Shown: positions 1 to 9,713, counted from the first letter of the stretch. The stretch is 64,000 nt of DNA from Dyadobacter sp. (GCF_017744695.1 NZ_JAGIAS010000001.1:186001-250000), one strand, 5' to 3'. Notes: generated from the sequence alone by a model not told the origin. Program-made: numbers and translations.

Positions 1-155
1 ATCGGCTCGGCTACCGGCGACTGAGTATTCCCGGATTGCCGGTATTTTTCGGGCAGTTTCAGATCGGCCCGGCGGTATTCCTTCCCTACCCGACAAGCCG
101 ACAGGGACAATGCCAGGATCAGGCCGGTTATGATATATCGATTGAATGTCCTCAT
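1..155 (-). CDS. RND efflux outer-membrane lipoprotein, N-terminal part (OprM/NodT type)
   Basis: Only the first 51 codons are in the window; the gene runs off the left edge. Translation starts MRTFNRYIITG and gives a lipoprotein signal peptide with lipobox LSAC (Cys21), followed by VGKEYRRADLKLPEKYR. That 'VGxxYxxP..LPxxY' opening is typical of outer-membrane efflux lipoproteins of the OprM/NodT family, which form the exit duct of tripartite RND pumps. The start codon lies 2 bases beyond the stop of the RND pump gene, so it is the third gene of the efflux operon. The role follows from the lipoprotein start plus the operon context; the channel domain itself is not visible. Confidence 0.85.
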   Translation of the reverse strand, partial: MRTFNRYIITGLILALSLSACRVGKEYRRADLKLPEKYRQSGNTQSPVAEP

Positions 156-157
156 TT

Positions 158-3100
158 TTATCCGTTTACAATTTCCACTGGCCTTTTACGCGACACTTTT
201 TCCTGCAAATACTGGAAGAGCATGTACAGCAATGGGATCACGATCACCCCGAGTACCACACCGCTGAGCATGCCCATGGCGGCACCGGTACTGATTGATT
301 TGTTACCCGAAGCCGAGCCGCCGGTAGCCAGCATCAGCGGTACCATTCCCACGATGAATGCCAGGGACGTCATGATAATAGGCCTCAGACGTGCTTTCGC
401 CGCATCCAGCGCCGATTCCACGATCGACAGCCCCGCGCGCCTGCGCTGCACGGCGAACTCTACGATCAGGATCGCATTCTTAGCCAGCAAACCGATAAGC
501 ATGATCAAACCGACTTGCACATATATATTGTTGTCGAGCCCGATGGATTGGATGCCCAGGAACGCCCCGATAATACCCGTCGGGATCGAGAGCAGGACGG
601 CCAGCGGAAGCAGGTAGCTTTCGTATTGTGCCGCGAGCAGGAAATACACAAACAACAGGCTGAGCGCAAGGATCAGCATCGTCTGGTTCCCCGAAGATTT
701 TTCTTCCAGGCTCAGCCCGGTCCATTCGTAGCTGTAATCGCCCGGCAGCTTGTTCAGCACGTTGGTTTCCAGGTTATCCATAATCGCGCCGCTACTTGCG
801 CCCGGTGCCGCCACCACATTGATCGTCAAAGAATTGTAGAGGTTATACCGGCTCACCGACTCGGGCCCGTACACTTTTTTGAGCGTTACCAGCGACTTCA
901 CCGGTACCATTCCACCTTGGTCATTGCGCACGAATAGCTCATTGAATGCTTCCTGGTCGGTGCGGAAAACACCGTCTGCTTTCACATTCACACGGTAGAA
1001 TTTCCCGAAACGGGTGAAGTTCAGCGACTGGTCACCGGCAAAATAGGTTTGTATCGTCCCCAGCATGCCATCCACATCTACGCCCATTTGCGTAGCCTTT
1101 TCCTCGTCCACTTCCAGTTCCAGCTGCGGGTAATCGGCACGGAACATGGTGTAGGCATACTGTACGCCCGGCTGCTGCATAATCTGGCCCATGACACTGT
1201 CGGCCATGGCTTTGAGTGCGGCCGGGTCACGCCCCATACGGTCCTGTAAAACGATCTCGGCGCCGCTGGTGATCCCGTAGCCTTCCACAGGCGGAGAGCG
1301 GAATGCCATCGCGGTACCCTCTTTCACGGTAGCAAGCTTGCCTGAGATAATACCGAGGATTGCATCGATATCCTGCACCTTCCCGCGATCTTTCTGTTCC
1401 TTCAATTTCACAAAACCCGTCGCATAGGCCGCACTGGCATTGCCACCCAGGATATTGAAACCGGTAATGCTGGTATTGCTTTCAATCGCCTCCATGTCGG
1501 ACAGGAGCTTGTCGATCTTAGCGGCGGCTTCGGTCGTGCGGGAGAGCGCGGTACCCGGAGGCATCCCAAGGCTGTACACGATAAAGTTGTCGTCCTCCAT
1601 CGGCACAAAGCTGCGCGGTGTGCTGGTCATGAGGTAAATAGCGAAACCGGTGATCGCCGCCACAATTCCGGCGGCCAGCCATTTTTGGCCTGCCAGGAAA
1701 CGGACGCCTTTGACGTACCGGCCTGTCATGCTGTTGAAACCCGAGTTGAATGCCGTAAAGAAGCGCTGGCTGAAATTCATCGGCTTGCCGTGACTGCCTT
1801 CCGCATGGGTGTTTTTCAAAAGCAATGCGCAAAGCGCGGGTGTCAATGTCAATGCGTTGATCGCGGAGATGATGATCGCGATGGCGAGCGTGTAGGCAAA
1901 CTGCTTGTAGAACAGCCCCGACGAGCCGGTCATGAAGCCAATGGGAATAAACACCGCCGACATCACCAATGTAATCGAAATCACCGCACCGGTAATCTCG
2001 CCCATCGCGCTGTGCGTGGCCTCGCGCCCGCTCATATGCGAGCCTTCCATCTTGCTATGCACCGCCTCCACGACCACAATCGCATCGTCGACCACGATAC
2101 CGATCGCAAGTACCAATGCAAAGAGGGTCAGAATGTTAATCGTAAAACCAAATGCAAGCAGGAAGAAGAATGTCCCGACAATCGCGACCGGTACCGCAAT
2201 GGCCGGAATGACCGTCGACCTGAAATCCTGCAAAAACAGGAACACGACGATAAACACGAGCAGAAATGCCTCGATCAATGTGGATTTCACCTGGCTGGTA
2301 CTCTCATCGAGCCGGTCTTTGGTGCTCATCAAACTGGCGTAGCTGATCCCCGGCGGGAACGAACGCGACGCTTTTTTAATCTCGTCTTTCACACCGATTT
2401 CGATCTCGTTCGCATTGGACCCGGAAGTTTGCAGGATCGCCACCGATACCGCATTGCGCCCGTTGTCCTTATTATTCCCGCTGTAACTGATCGACCCGAA
2501 CTCTACCCGTGCCACGTCTTTCAACCGCACCAGCTCGGTACCGTTTCTTTTCACGATGATGTTCTCGTATTCCTCCGGCAGATTTTTCTTGCCTTTGTAC
2601 CGGATCACAAATTCGAGCGCCGCATCCGATTCCTCTCCCAATTTACCCGGCGCGGATTCTAGGCTCTGGCGACCGATTGCCGACGTCACATCCGAAGGTA
2701 TCAGCCCGTACCCCGCCATTTTCTGCGGGTTCAGCCACACACGCATCGAGTAATCCTTCGACCCGAACACCTGTGCCTGGCCCACACCCGGCACGCGCTT
2801 GATCTGTGGGATAAGATTGATATTCACATAGTTTTGCAAAAACAGCTCGTCGTATTTAGCATTATCTTCCGCATACACGTTGAAGATCATGATCATACTG
2901 TTCTGCTGCTTGGACGTCGTGAGGCCCATCCGGATCACCTCCTGCGGAAGGATCGGCGTGGCTTGCTGCACGCGGTTCTGCACGTTCACCGCCGCCTGAT
3001 CGGGATCTACGCCCTGTTTGAAGATCACACGAACCGAGAAGGTACCATCGTTGCTCGCGGAGGACGAAATGTATTGCATATTCTCCACCCCGTTGATCTG

Positions 3101-3301
3101 CTCTTCGAGGGGCGTCACCACCGAACGGAGCACCGCCTCGCTGTTACCGCCCGGGTAACTGCCGCTTACGAGCACGGTAGGAGGCGAAATGTCGGGGAAA
3201 CGGGTAATGGGAAGCCGGGTAAGGCCGATGATCCCCAGGATGACGAACACGACGGAGATCACCGTTGCCAGCACCGGCCGGTCTATAATTGATTTTAACA
3301 T
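158..3301 (-). CDS. RND family efflux permease (AcrB/HAE1 type)
   Basis: Inner-membrane proton-driven drug/solute exporter of 1047 residues, the usual full length for this family. It opens MLKSIIDRPVLATVISVV, the standard first membrane helix (AcrB-type proteins begin 'F..RPxxA'). The proton-relay motif GIVVDDAIVVVEAV with its Asp pair is in TM4 around residue 405, and a second block of helices follows near residue 870 (LLFVYFLLAAQYESY). It is flanked by its adaptor 27 bases upstream and the outer-membrane factor 2 bases downstream, giving order adaptor-pump-channel. The substrate cannot be told from sequence; the HAE1-type motifs favour hydrophobic or amphiphilic compounds over metal ions. 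Confidence 0.96.
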   Translation of the reverse strand: MLKSIIDRPVLATVISVVFVILGIIGLTRLPITRFPDISPPTVLVSGSYPGGNSEAVLRSVVTPLEEQINGVENMQYISSSASNDGTFSVRVIFKQGVDPDQAAVNVQNRVQQATPILPQEVIRMGLTTSKQQNSMIMIFNVYAEDNAKYDELFLQNYVNINLIPQIKRVPGVGQAQVFGSKDYSMRVWLNPQKMAGYGLIPSDVTSAIGRQSLESAPGKLGEESDAALEFVIRYKGKKNLPEEYENIIVKRNGTELVRLKDVARVEFGSISYSGNNKDNGRNAVSVAILQTSGSNANEIEIGVKDEIKKASRSFPPGISYASLMSTKDRLDESTSQVKSTLIEAFLLVFIVVFLFLQDFRSTVIPAIAVPVAIVGTFFFLLAFGFTINILTLFALVLAIGIVVDDAIVVVEAVHSKMEGSHMSGREATHSAMGEITGAVISITLVMSAVFIPIGFMTGSSGLFYKQFAYTLAIAIIISAINALTLTPALCALLLKNTHAEGSHGKPMNFSQRFFTAFNSGFNSMTGRYVKGVRFLAGQKWLAAGIVAAITGFAIYLMTSTPRSFVPMEDDNFIVYSLGMPPGTALSRTTEAAAKIDKLLSDMEAIESNTSITGFNILGGNASAAYATGFVKLKEQKDRGKVQDIDAILGIISGKLATVKEGTAMAFRSPPVEGYGITSGAEIVLQDRMGRDPAALKAMADSVMGQIMQQPGVQYAYTMFRADYPQLELEVDEEKATQMGVDVDGMLGTIQTYFAGDQSLNFTRFGKFYRVNVKADGVFRTDQEAFNELFVRNDQGGMVPVKSLVTLKKVYGPESVSRYNLYNSLTINVVAAPGASSGAIMDNLETNVLNKLPGDYSYEWTGLSLEEKSSGNQTMLILALSLLFVYFLLAAQYESYLLPLAVLLSIPTGIIGAFLGIQSIGLDNNIYVQVGLIMLIGLLAKNAILIVEFAVQRRRAGLSIVESALDAAKARLRPIIMTSLAFIVGMVPLMLATGGSASGNKSISTGAAMGMLSGVVLGVIVIPLLYMLFQYLQEKVSRKRPVEIVNG

Positions 3302-3328
3302 GACTTGATTTCAGTTGTTGTTGATGCT

Positions 3329-4477
3329 TTACTTGCCTGCCGCGTCCGCCACTCCTGTCTTACCCGGTTCCACCGGCATACCTTCGGTCAGCACGTCGAT
3401 GCGGTTCAAAGCGATGCGGTCACCTTCCTTCAATCCGCTTTTAACGATATAATGGTTTTTTGCCCGGCCACTGACTTCGATGGGCCTCATCGCCACCTTG
3501 TTGCTATCGCCAAGGGCAAATACGAAATAGCGGTCCTGAATGTCTTTCACACTGGCGAGCGGCACGGTGAGGGCGTCTGTCAGGGTCCTTCTCAAAACCA
3601 CCTTTCCGGTCCCGCCCGAGCGCAACACCTTATCGGGGTTAGGGAAAACGGCTTTGAGCGGAATGCTGCCGGTGGCGCGTTCGATATTACCGCTGGCGAT
3701 TTCCACACGGCCTTTTTGCGGATAGGTCGTCCCATCGGCCATGATCAGCTCCACCGTATGCAGGCCTTCGTCGGTCTGGCGGTCTTTCATGAAGGATATG
3801 AAGTCGGACTCGCTGAGCGAGAAGTACACGAACACATCATTGATCTCCGAGAGCGTCGTCAGAGGCGCGGCATCGGCGGGCGTTACCAGGTTACCGATCC
3901 GGTTGGGGATGCGGCCAATGTAGCCGCTTACCGGTGCTTTGATCAGACTGAATGCCGCATTGATCTGCGACGAACCCAATGCCGCCTTCGCCTGTGCCAC
4001 CTGTGCTTTGGCCGATGCGTAGTTCGACTCGACCGTTTGCAGCTGCACCGGCGACATGACCTTGCCTTGTACGAGCGGCCTCATCTTTTCCAACTCGATC
4101 CGCACGCTTTCTTCGGCGGCCAGCGCGGCTTTCAATGCGGCGTCGGCATTGTTGACCTGCTCCTGGAACACGTCGCCCTTGATGCGGAACAGCGGCTTAC
4201 CTTTTTGTACGTACTCGCCCTCGCGCACGTAGATTTCGTCGAGATAGCCCGATACCTGCGCCTTGATATCGACATTCACCGAACCTTCGATCGAGCCCGG
4301 GTATTTCTTTTCCACCTGTGCTTCCGATTGCCGGATCTCCTGGAAATCGACGCTCACGGGTGCATTCTGCATGGGCGGCTGCTCCTGCTTCGGCCCGCAG
4401 GCAGACACCCACGCGACCAGTCCGATGAGCAAAGCCTGTTTTGTTTTTTCACGGCTCAACATGAATCCCTGTGTCAT
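3329..4477 (-). CDS. RND efflux periplasmic adaptor (AcrA/MFP type)
   Basis: Membrane-fusion lipoprotein of about 382 residues that links the RND pump to the outer-membrane channel. From the ATG at 4477 (MTQGFMLSREK) it has a lipoprotein signal ending VSAC, a first lipoyl half-motif (VDIKAQVSGYLDEIYVREG), an alpha-hairpin of about 70 residues, then the second lipoyl half (LIKAPVSGYIGRI) and beta-barrel domains. A longer reading from a TTG at 4501 adds eight residues and is less likely. It is first in the three-gene efflux operon. The divergent region to the LytS-type kinase (about 240 bases) probably carries its promoter, but I see no convincing motif on the minus strand. Confidence 0.94.
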   Translation of the reverse strand: MTQGFMLSREKTKQALLIGLVAWVSACGPKQEQPPMQNAPVSVDFQEIRQSEAQVEKKYPGSIEGSVNVDIKAQVSGYLDEIYVREGEYVQKGKPLFRIKGDVFQEQVNNADAALKAALAAEESVRIELEKMRPLVQGKVMSPVQLQTVESNYASAKAQVAQAKAALGSSQINAAFSLIKAPVSGYIGRIPNRIGNLVTPADAAPLTTLSEINDVFVYFSLSESDFISFMKDRQTDEGLHTVELIMADGTTYPQKGRVEIASGNIERATGSIPLKAVFPNPDKVLRSGGTGKVVLRRTLTDALTVPLASVKDIQDRYFVFALGDSNKVAMRPIEVSGRAKNHYIVKSGLKEGDRIALNRIDVLTEGMPVEPGKTGVADAAGK

Positions 4478-4702
4478 TTTTAGAAGTTGATTTTTATGCA
4501 AAAAAATGCAGGTTTCATGCCCGTGACCGGTTTAAACTGACCGAAGCGTTGAATTTCGCGACCGAAACGAAGAATGGCCCTACCGAATCCCGGCCCGCGC
4601 CTGAGGTACGGGCCGGTGCCGTTTCAGTCCCGCGCACATGCGGTTCGGTACCCGATTTCCACGCATTGGATCAATTTTCGGCGGGTATCGGGCGGCGCGT
4701 TT

Positions 4703-4710
4703 TATTTTTG
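4703..4710 (+). promoter_or_regulatory. Candidate -7 promoter element for the LytS/LytTR pair
   Basis: TATTTTTG matches the Bacteroidota -7 consensus TAnnTTTG exactly. A TTTTCG about 22 bases upstream is only a partial -33 element. The motif lies 10 bases before the ATG at 4721, which would leave a very short leader; if it is the true promoter, the ATG at 4784 is an alternative start. Moderate support only. Confidence 0.4.
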
Positions 4711-4720
4711 TAGTGAAATA

Positions 4721-5878
4721 ATGCAACCTGTCCTTGCCAAAAGGCTGGACGCGGCATTTTCAAATGCAAACCTGACACATGGAATGGCCAACGGAAGAGA
4801 CGCCTATTTTTTGAATAATAAAGGAATACGCATCCTGGTAGCGGTGCTCGCATTCCTCGCGTCGTACCTGGTATCCTACATCCTGGACCCTTTCGCGGCG
4901 TACTGGCAGCATTATTTCGAGCGCGAGCCGCTGGTCATCCTCGGCGACTGGCTGGTATCTTTTCTGTACTGCCTTTCGATTTCCGAAATCAACATCGCTA
5001 TCGGCATGCGCCTCAACAGGCTGATGTCCTGGAAGGAACACCCCGGCAAACGGCTTTTCCTGGAAACCAGTTTCAACCTGATCGCCGTCCTGCTGCTCAA
5101 CCTGCTGATCAACATCGCATTCATTTACCTTTCCGACGAAAAGCAGTTGCTACTCCTCGAATCGGGCCTTACGATTGAAGAAACGCGGGGTATCATCCAG
5201 TGGATGGTGGTGAGCACGATCATCGCGATCATGATCATGGGTATCAACATCGGTAATTACCTGATCATGAACTGGCGCAATGAGGCTATTCAGGTGGCGC
5301 AGCTCAACCAGGCCGCGATGGAGGCGGAGTTACAGTCGCTCAAATTACAGATCGACCCGCATTTTGTATTCAATAACCTCAGCGTGCTTTCGGAACTGAT
5401 CCTTGAAGACCAGCAACTGGGCTATGAATACGCGGAGAATTTTTCGCGCATCTACCGCTACATGCTGGTTAATTCCAAAAAAGACGTGATCCCGCTGGAA
5501 GACGAGCTGAAATTCCTGAACTCGTACATGTTCCTGATCGAACACCGCTTCGGGGAAGGGGTATTATTTGAAATCGACGTCGACCCGGCGCATCGCCATC
5601 TGCTGATGCCGCCGCTGACGCTGCAACTGCTTGTAGAAAATGCATTGAAACACAATCGTACCAGCAAGAAAGAGCCCCTTGTGGTGCGGATTTTCAGCAA
5701 CGAAGACAAGGAGCTGATCGTCGAAAACACGCTGTTACCGCTCGAAAAGCCGATCCAGTCGTCGGGGATCGGGATCACGAACATTGTGAGAAGGTTTAAC
5801 CTCCTCTCCCATCGCCAGCCAGTGATTGAAACCGACGAACGTACATTCAAAGTGATTATCCCATTGATAAAAATATGA
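4721..5878 (+). CDS. LytS-type membrane sensor histidine kinase
   Basis: Sensor kinase of the LytS/YehU (His_kinase) family, about 385 residues from the ATG at 4721. Four hydrophobic segments (about residues 28-50, 70-95, 110-135 and 160-185) precede the signature DPHFVFNNLSVLSEL, with phospho-accepting His214. The C-terminal ATPase shows the N-box (LLVENALKHN) and a glycine motif (SSGIGITNIVRRF). It overlaps its response regulator by four bases (ATGA), so the two are translationally coupled. The reading frame is open upstream to 4574, but those 49 codons look non-coding; MANGRD at 4784 is a second possible start. The stimulus is unknown. Confidence 0.93.
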   Translation: MQPVLAKRLDAAFSNANLTHGMANGRDAYFLNNKGIRILVAVLAFLASYLVSYILDPFAAYWQHYFEREPLVILGDWLVSFLYCLSISEINIAIGMRLNRLMSWKEHPGKRLFLETSFNLIAVLLLNLLINIAFIYLSDEKQLLLLESGLTIEETRGIIQWMVVSTIIAIMIMGINIGNYLIMNWRNEAIQVAQLNQAAMEAELQSLKLQIDPHFVFNNLSVLSELILEDQQLGYEYAENFSRIYRYMLVNSKKDVIPLEDELKFLNSYMFLIEHRFGEGVLFEIDVDPAHRHLLMPPLTLQLLVENALKHNRTSKKEPLVVRIFSNEDKELIVENTLLPLEKPIQSSGIGITNIVRRFNLLSHRQPVIETDERTFKVIIPLIKI

Positions 5879-6630
5879 TTGACACCATTCTGATCATCGA
5901 GGATGAAAAACCCAATGCCGACCGCCTGCGCAGGCTGATCAAGGCGATCCGGCCCAAAGCCGAAATTGTGGCCGTGCTGGAAAGCATTACCGAAACCGTC
6001 GAATGGCTCGGCCAGCACCCTCACCCGGACCTGGTGATGGTCGATGTACGACTCTCGGATGGCCTGAGCTTCGAGATCTTTGAAAAAGTGCGCATCGAAT
6101 GCCCCGTCATTTTCACGACAGCTTATGATGAATACGCCGTGCGGGCATTCAAATACAACAGCATCGATTACCTGCTGAAACCCGTGGAGCAGGACGAGCT
6201 CGAAAATGCATTCGCAGAGGCCGAAAAACAGACCCGCCGGCTCGACTTCAGTTCACTGGAAGGGCTGCTGAACTTTGTCCAGCCGAAAGAATTCCGGAGC
6301 CGGTTCCTGCTGCCTTTCAAAGACGGGTACAAAACCGTGCTGGTGAGCGACGTGATTTTCTTTCATTCCGAATTCAAGATCACGCGTGCCTGCCTGACCG
6401 ACGGTTCCGAAGAAGTACTGGTTCAAACGATGGAAGAACTTGAACAGCAGCTCAACCCGAAGGAGTTCTTTCGTGCCAACCGCCAATTTATCATTCATAT
6501 AGACGCTATCGCACGCATTCACCACCATTTCAACGGGAAGCTCAAAATCGATATCCGCAATCATCCTGAGGTAGAAGTGCTGGTAAGCCGGGAAAAGGCA
6601 AATGTGCTGAAAGCCTGGCTGGATTATTAA
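5875..6630 (+). CDS. LytTR-family response regulator
   Basis: Cytoplasmic DNA-binding response regulator, 251 residues. The receiver domain (1-120) has the acidic pair Glu9-Asp10, phospho-acceptor Asp57 in VMVDVRLSDG, the conserved Thr in FTTAYDEYA and Lys in YLLKPV. The C-terminal half is a LytTR DNA-binding domain, ending FRANRQFIIHIDAIARI...VEVLVSREKANVLKAWL. The start overlaps the kinase stop by four bases. Its targets cannot be read from the window; the divergent efflux operon and the downstream ACP/P450 genes are the nearest candidates. Confidence 0.95.
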   Translation: MIDTILIIEDEKPNADRLRRLIKAIRPKAEIVAVLESITETVEWLGQHPHPDLVMVDVRLSDGLSFEIFEKVRIECPVIFTTAYDEYAVRAFKYNSIDYLLKPVEQDELENAFAEAEKQTRRLDFSSLEGLLNFVQPKEFRSRFLLPFKDGYKTVLVSDVIFFHSEFKITRACLTDGSEEVLVQTMEELEQQLNPKEFFRANRQFIIHIDAIARIHHHFNGKLKIDIRNHPEVEVLVSREKANVLKAWLDY

Positions 6631-6740
6631 ACGGCCATTCGCGAAGTGCTTGCGGCATGAAAAACAAGTCTATTACCGGTCACTAACTTTATGAGGGCCA
6701 AAATTACATTATCCGGCGTCCAGGCTTTTTTGGGCAGAAT

Positions 6741-6773
6741 TTTGATAGTACATTACTCAATTATTACCATTTG
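6741..6773 (+). promoter_or_regulatory. Candidate promoter for the ACP-P450-MBOAT-SGNH run
   Basis: TTTG at 6741 is followed after about 20 bases by TACCATTTG (6765-6773). This resembles the Bacteroidota TTTG/TAnnTTTG promoter with one extra base inside the -7 element. It lies 21 bases before the ACP start, so the leader would be short. Confidence 0.4.
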
Positions 6774-6794
6774 TACACCCTACTTGACGCCTTC

Positions 6795-7043
6795 ATGCCC
6801 AAGACCTTTACTGAAATTTCCGAATGGATCGCCGCGAACATTTCAAAACACGCGGGAATTGATCCCTCCGAAGCTGCACTCGATACCGACATTGTCAATT
6901 TTCGATTAGATTCCCTCATTCTCGTCAACATCACCACTGAGCTGGAAGAATATGTCGGGATGGAATTAAGCCCTTCCATTTTTTGGGAGATGCGTACCAT
7001 TGCCGCCACCAGCCAATGGATTGCAGAAAACCAGGAAATATAA
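6795..7043 (+). CDS. Acyl/peptidyl carrier protein
   Basis: Small acidic carrier protein of 82 residues. From the ATG at 6795 it starts MPKTFTEISEWIA and carries the phosphopantetheine site as DSLILVN, with Ser40 as the predicted attachment residue. The DSL(x)xV core and following helix-2 ELEEYVGMELSP fit the PP-binding fold. A TTG eight codons upstream is an alternative start. It is the first gene of a run with P450, MBOAT and SGNH genes, so it probably serves as a dedicated shuttle, in the manner of DltC or a discrete NRPS/PKS carrier, rather than the housekeeping fatty-acid ACP. No loading (adenylation) enzyme is present in the window. Confidence 0.88.
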   Translation: MPKTFTEISEWIAANISKHAGIDPSEAALDTDIVNFRLDSLILVNITTELEEYVGMELSPSIFWEMRTIAATSQWIAENQEI

Positions 7044-7063
7044 AAACCATTTCCGTCTTGATC

Positions 7064-8272
7064 ATGCAAACCCCGCTCATGTCTGCGACGTCGATCTGGT
7101 CGTCGAAAACCGAGGTCAATCAAAACTATTCCGGGCTGATCGCCGACATCCGCCAGTCGGACCCGCTGCATTTCAATATGTTCGGTGACCTGGTGGCGAT
7201 GGATTATGCCAACGTGAAGAAGATCCTGTCCGATTTGGACAATTTCAAAAATTTCGACTTTACCGAGCGGTTCAAAATCGTGTCGGCCCTCTCGGACAAC
7301 GACCCCGGCCTGCTCGAATTCGGGGAAAGCCTTCGCTACTGGTTACTGTTTATGAATGGTGAAAAGCATGCAGAGCACCGCCGTTTCGTGAACCAGAAGT
7401 TTTACCAGGCCGACTACGAAAAAATCACCCTTGACGCGATCCAGGAGATTATCACGGGGCTCGACGGGCAGAACGAAGCAGATATCGTGGAAATGGCGCG
7501 GCAGTTCAGCTTTCTGATCATCAGCAAGATTATCCATCTGGAAAAAGCGGATTACGATTTTATCCAGAAGTTTTCCTACGTCATTACCTTTATTTTCGAA
7601 AAAACACTGTCCGTCACCGAGTTGCTGGAATGCGCGGCGATGTCGCGGCAGTTCCACGGCTATCTTTCCGAAACGTTTACCCGCCAGGAAGCCGAGGCTA
7701 CCAACAGTCTTCTGCTCGAAATGCGGGAGATCATGGGCAGCGAAAGGGCCCCGCAACTGATCGGCACCTGGGAATTCCTGGTCAATGCTGCCACGGAAAC
7801 CACTACCCTGCTGCTGACCAAAAGCATTGCGGCGCTGATCGAAAACCGCGACCAGGTGATCAACTGGGACGCCCATAATGAATGCGCCATTGCCGTGGAA
7901 GAGCTGATCCGCTACGTAAGCCCGGTGAACTGGATTCCCCGGCAGGTCGCGCACAGCATGGAATTTGAAGGATTGAAGCTCAGAAAAGGCCAGACTGTGC
8001 TACTGGGCCTGGCTTCTGCGAATCGTGACCCGGCGGTATTTCTAAATCCTGATACGTTCGTGCCCACCCGTAAGCCTAATCCGCACATCGGTTTCGGCTT
8101 TGGCATGCACCATTGCCTCGGCGCGCGGCTATCCAGGTTCGAAATGCAGAAGTTCCTGCCCCGTTTCATGGCCGCGTTCCCGGATATCCGTTTACATCCT
8201 ACCCAAAGCCCTGAATGGGATTCCAAGATTTTTTTCAGGGGCTACAAGCGTTTACCCGTGCTCTTAAAGTAA
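7064..8272 (+). CDS. Cytochrome P450
   Basis: Soluble bacterial P450 of about 402 residues from the ATG at 7064, 20 bases after the carrier-protein stop; the frame is open further upstream but overlaps that gene. The haem loop FGFGMHHCLGARLSR places the ligand at Cys351, the K-helix ExxR is Glu280-Arg283 (EELIR), and the I-helix reads NAATETTTLL, with Glu in place of the usual Asp before the oxygen-activating Thr. No membrane anchor and no fused reductase are seen, so it needs ferredoxin partners from elsewhere. Position directly after an ACP recalls P450s that oxidise carrier-bound acyl or aminoacyl groups (P450BioI, NikQ); acting on this ACP is inference. Confidence 0.95.
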   Translation: MQTPLMSATSIWSSKTEVNQNYSGLIADIRQSDPLHFNMFGDLVAMDYANVKKILSDLDNFKNFDFTERFKIVSALSDNDPGLLEFGESLRYWLLFMNGEKHAEHRRFVNQKFYQADYEKITLDAIQEIITGLDGQNEADIVEMARQFSFLIISKIIHLEKADYDFIQKFSYVITFIFEKTLSVTELLECAAMSRQFHGYLSETFTRQEAEATNSLLLEMREIMGSERAPQLIGTWEFLVNAATETTTLLLTKSIAALIENRDQVINWDAHNECAIAVEELIRYVSPVNWIPRQVAHSMEFEGLKLRKGQTVLLGLASANRDPAVFLNPDTFVPTRKPNPHIGFGFGMHHCLGARLSRFEMQKFLPRFMAAFPDIRLHPTQSPEWDSKIFFRGYKRLPVLLK

Positions 8273-8278
8273 AAGTGC

Positions 8279-9688
8279 ATGGTTAAATTCACGGATTTCA
8301 CGTATTTACTTCTGTTATCCCTCGTTGTTGCTGCCTATTACAAAGTACCGGAAGCAAAAAAATGGGTCTTTCTGCTGGTCGCCAGCGTTTTGTTCAATCT
8401 CAGCTGGAGTGGAAAATACCTGGTCGTGTGGCTGATCCTGGTCACGATCTGCTACGCATCCGGCAAGGCATTGGCCAATCAGGCATATTCCAAAAAGCAG
8501 CGGAAAGCACTGCTCTCGCTGTCCATCGTGATCTGCCTTTCGCCGCTTTTGTTTTTCAAATACCTGGTGCCGGTCCATAACTCCGTGTCACTGGTCGCGC
8601 TGAACTGGATCGCGCCCATTGGTATTTCCTATTACACGTTCCTGATCATCGGGTACCTCTACGACGTGTACCGCCGGTATATCAAACCGGAAAACCACCT
8701 CGGCTACCTGATGATCTACCTCGGCTTTTTCCCAACGCTGCTGGCGGGCCCGCTGGAACGCACACGCCAGCTCGTCCCGCAACTCCGGGCCCCGAAGCCG
8801 TATGACCAGGAAAACATCAAGGCCGGCATTTACTTCATTATCTGGGGGTTATTTAAAAAAATCGTCCTTGCGGCCAGGCTTGCCGATATTACCAGCCCTG
8901 TTTTCGACCGGCCCGACGCCTACACCGGCATTTCCGTCACACTGGCCATCCTGTTGTTCTCCATCCAGCTTTACTGCGATTTCTCGGGCTACTGCGACAT
9001 TGCCACCGGCTCGGCCAGGTTGCTGGGAATCAGGCTTAGCAAGAATTTTTCGAACCGGTACTATTTTACGCCCTCACGGACGGAATCGTGGAGCGCCTGG
9101 AACATCACGGTCACATCCTGGTTCCGCGACTACATCTTTTTCAACATCAGCAAAGGCGTCACCAACCAGAAGCGGCTCGAATTCAACCGCTTGCTCACTT
9201 TCATCATTACCGGGCTCTGGCACGGACCGAGCTGGTCGTTCGTCATCTGGGGTTCGATGCAATGGGCTTACATCAATTTTGAAATGCGCACGAAAGATTT
9301 CTGGCAGCGGTTTTACACCAGGTTCAATTTTCCCACCGGCTCGCAGGCGCATTATGTGTGGCGCGTGGTCGTGAGGCTCCTCACCGGCACGCTGATCATG
9401 GGGTGGTTCCGTGCCGCGGAACTGAGCAGCGGGGTGCGGTTGTACAGCAGCATGTTCGGGTTTAAGTCCGGCACAACGTCCCTGCTGACGTCCAGCCTGT
9501 TGCTGACCATCGCGTTGTTCCTCGTGATGGATTTTTTCAATTATAAAATGGGGGAGAAAGAAGACATCGCTTCTTATATGTTGAAAAAAAGCGCATTGTA
9601 CCGGACTCTGTCGGTGCTGCTGCTTGTTCAGCTGGTACTGCTGTTCGGTAGGCCGTCGGTAGGCAATTTTTATTATATCCAGTTTTAA
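8279..9688 (+). CDS. MBOAT family O-acyltransferase (DltB/AlgI type)
   Basis: Polytopic membrane protein of 469 residues with about ten hydrophobic segments. It carries the MBOAT signature ITGLWHGPSWSFVIWG with invariant His315, and upstream family blocks LIIGYLYDVYRR, FFPTLLAGPLERT and YCDFSGYCDIATGSARLLG. MBOAT proteins of this branch move acyl groups across the membrane onto extracytoplasmic polymers (D-alanine in DltB, acetyl in AlgI). The start is six bases after the P450 stop and the next gene encodes an SGNH protein, the usual partner. The acyl group is unknown; the upstream ACP suggests it is delivered as a thioester on the carrier. Confidence 0.95.
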   Translation: MVKFTDFTYLLLLSLVVAAYYKVPEAKKWVFLLVASVLFNLSWSGKYLVVWLILVTICYASGKALANQAYSKKQRKALLSLSIVICLSPLLFFKYLVPVHNSVSLVALNWIAPIGISYYTFLIIGYLYDVYRRYIKPENHLGYLMIYLGFFPTLLAGPLERTRQLVPQLRAPKPYDQENIKAGIYFIIWGLFKKIVLAARLADITSPVFDRPDAYTGISVTLAILLFSIQLYCDFSGYCDIATGSARLLGIRLSKNFSNRYYFTPSRTESWSAWNITVTSWFRDYIFFNISKGVTNQKRLEFNRLLTFIITGLWHGPSWSFVIWGSMQWAYINFEMRTKDFWQRFYTRFNFPTGSQAHYVWRVVVRLLTGTLIMGWFRAAELSSGVRLYSSMFGFKSGTTSLLTSSLLLTIALFLVMDFFNYKMGEKEDIASYMLKKSALYRTLSVLLLVQLVLLFGRPSVGNFYYIQF

Positions 9689-9713
9689 TCAATCATTCTC
9701 CAAGGCAGGCATC

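Noticed and set aside
1685-2662. 325-residue plus-strand frame inside the RND pump gene
   Set aside because: Antisense shadow of a clear AcrB-type gene; product is His/Arg/Asp-rich with no motif.
3305-4483. 392-residue plus-strand frame opposite the adaptor gene
   Set aside because: Antisense of a well-supported membrane-fusion protein; composition typical of a shadow frame.
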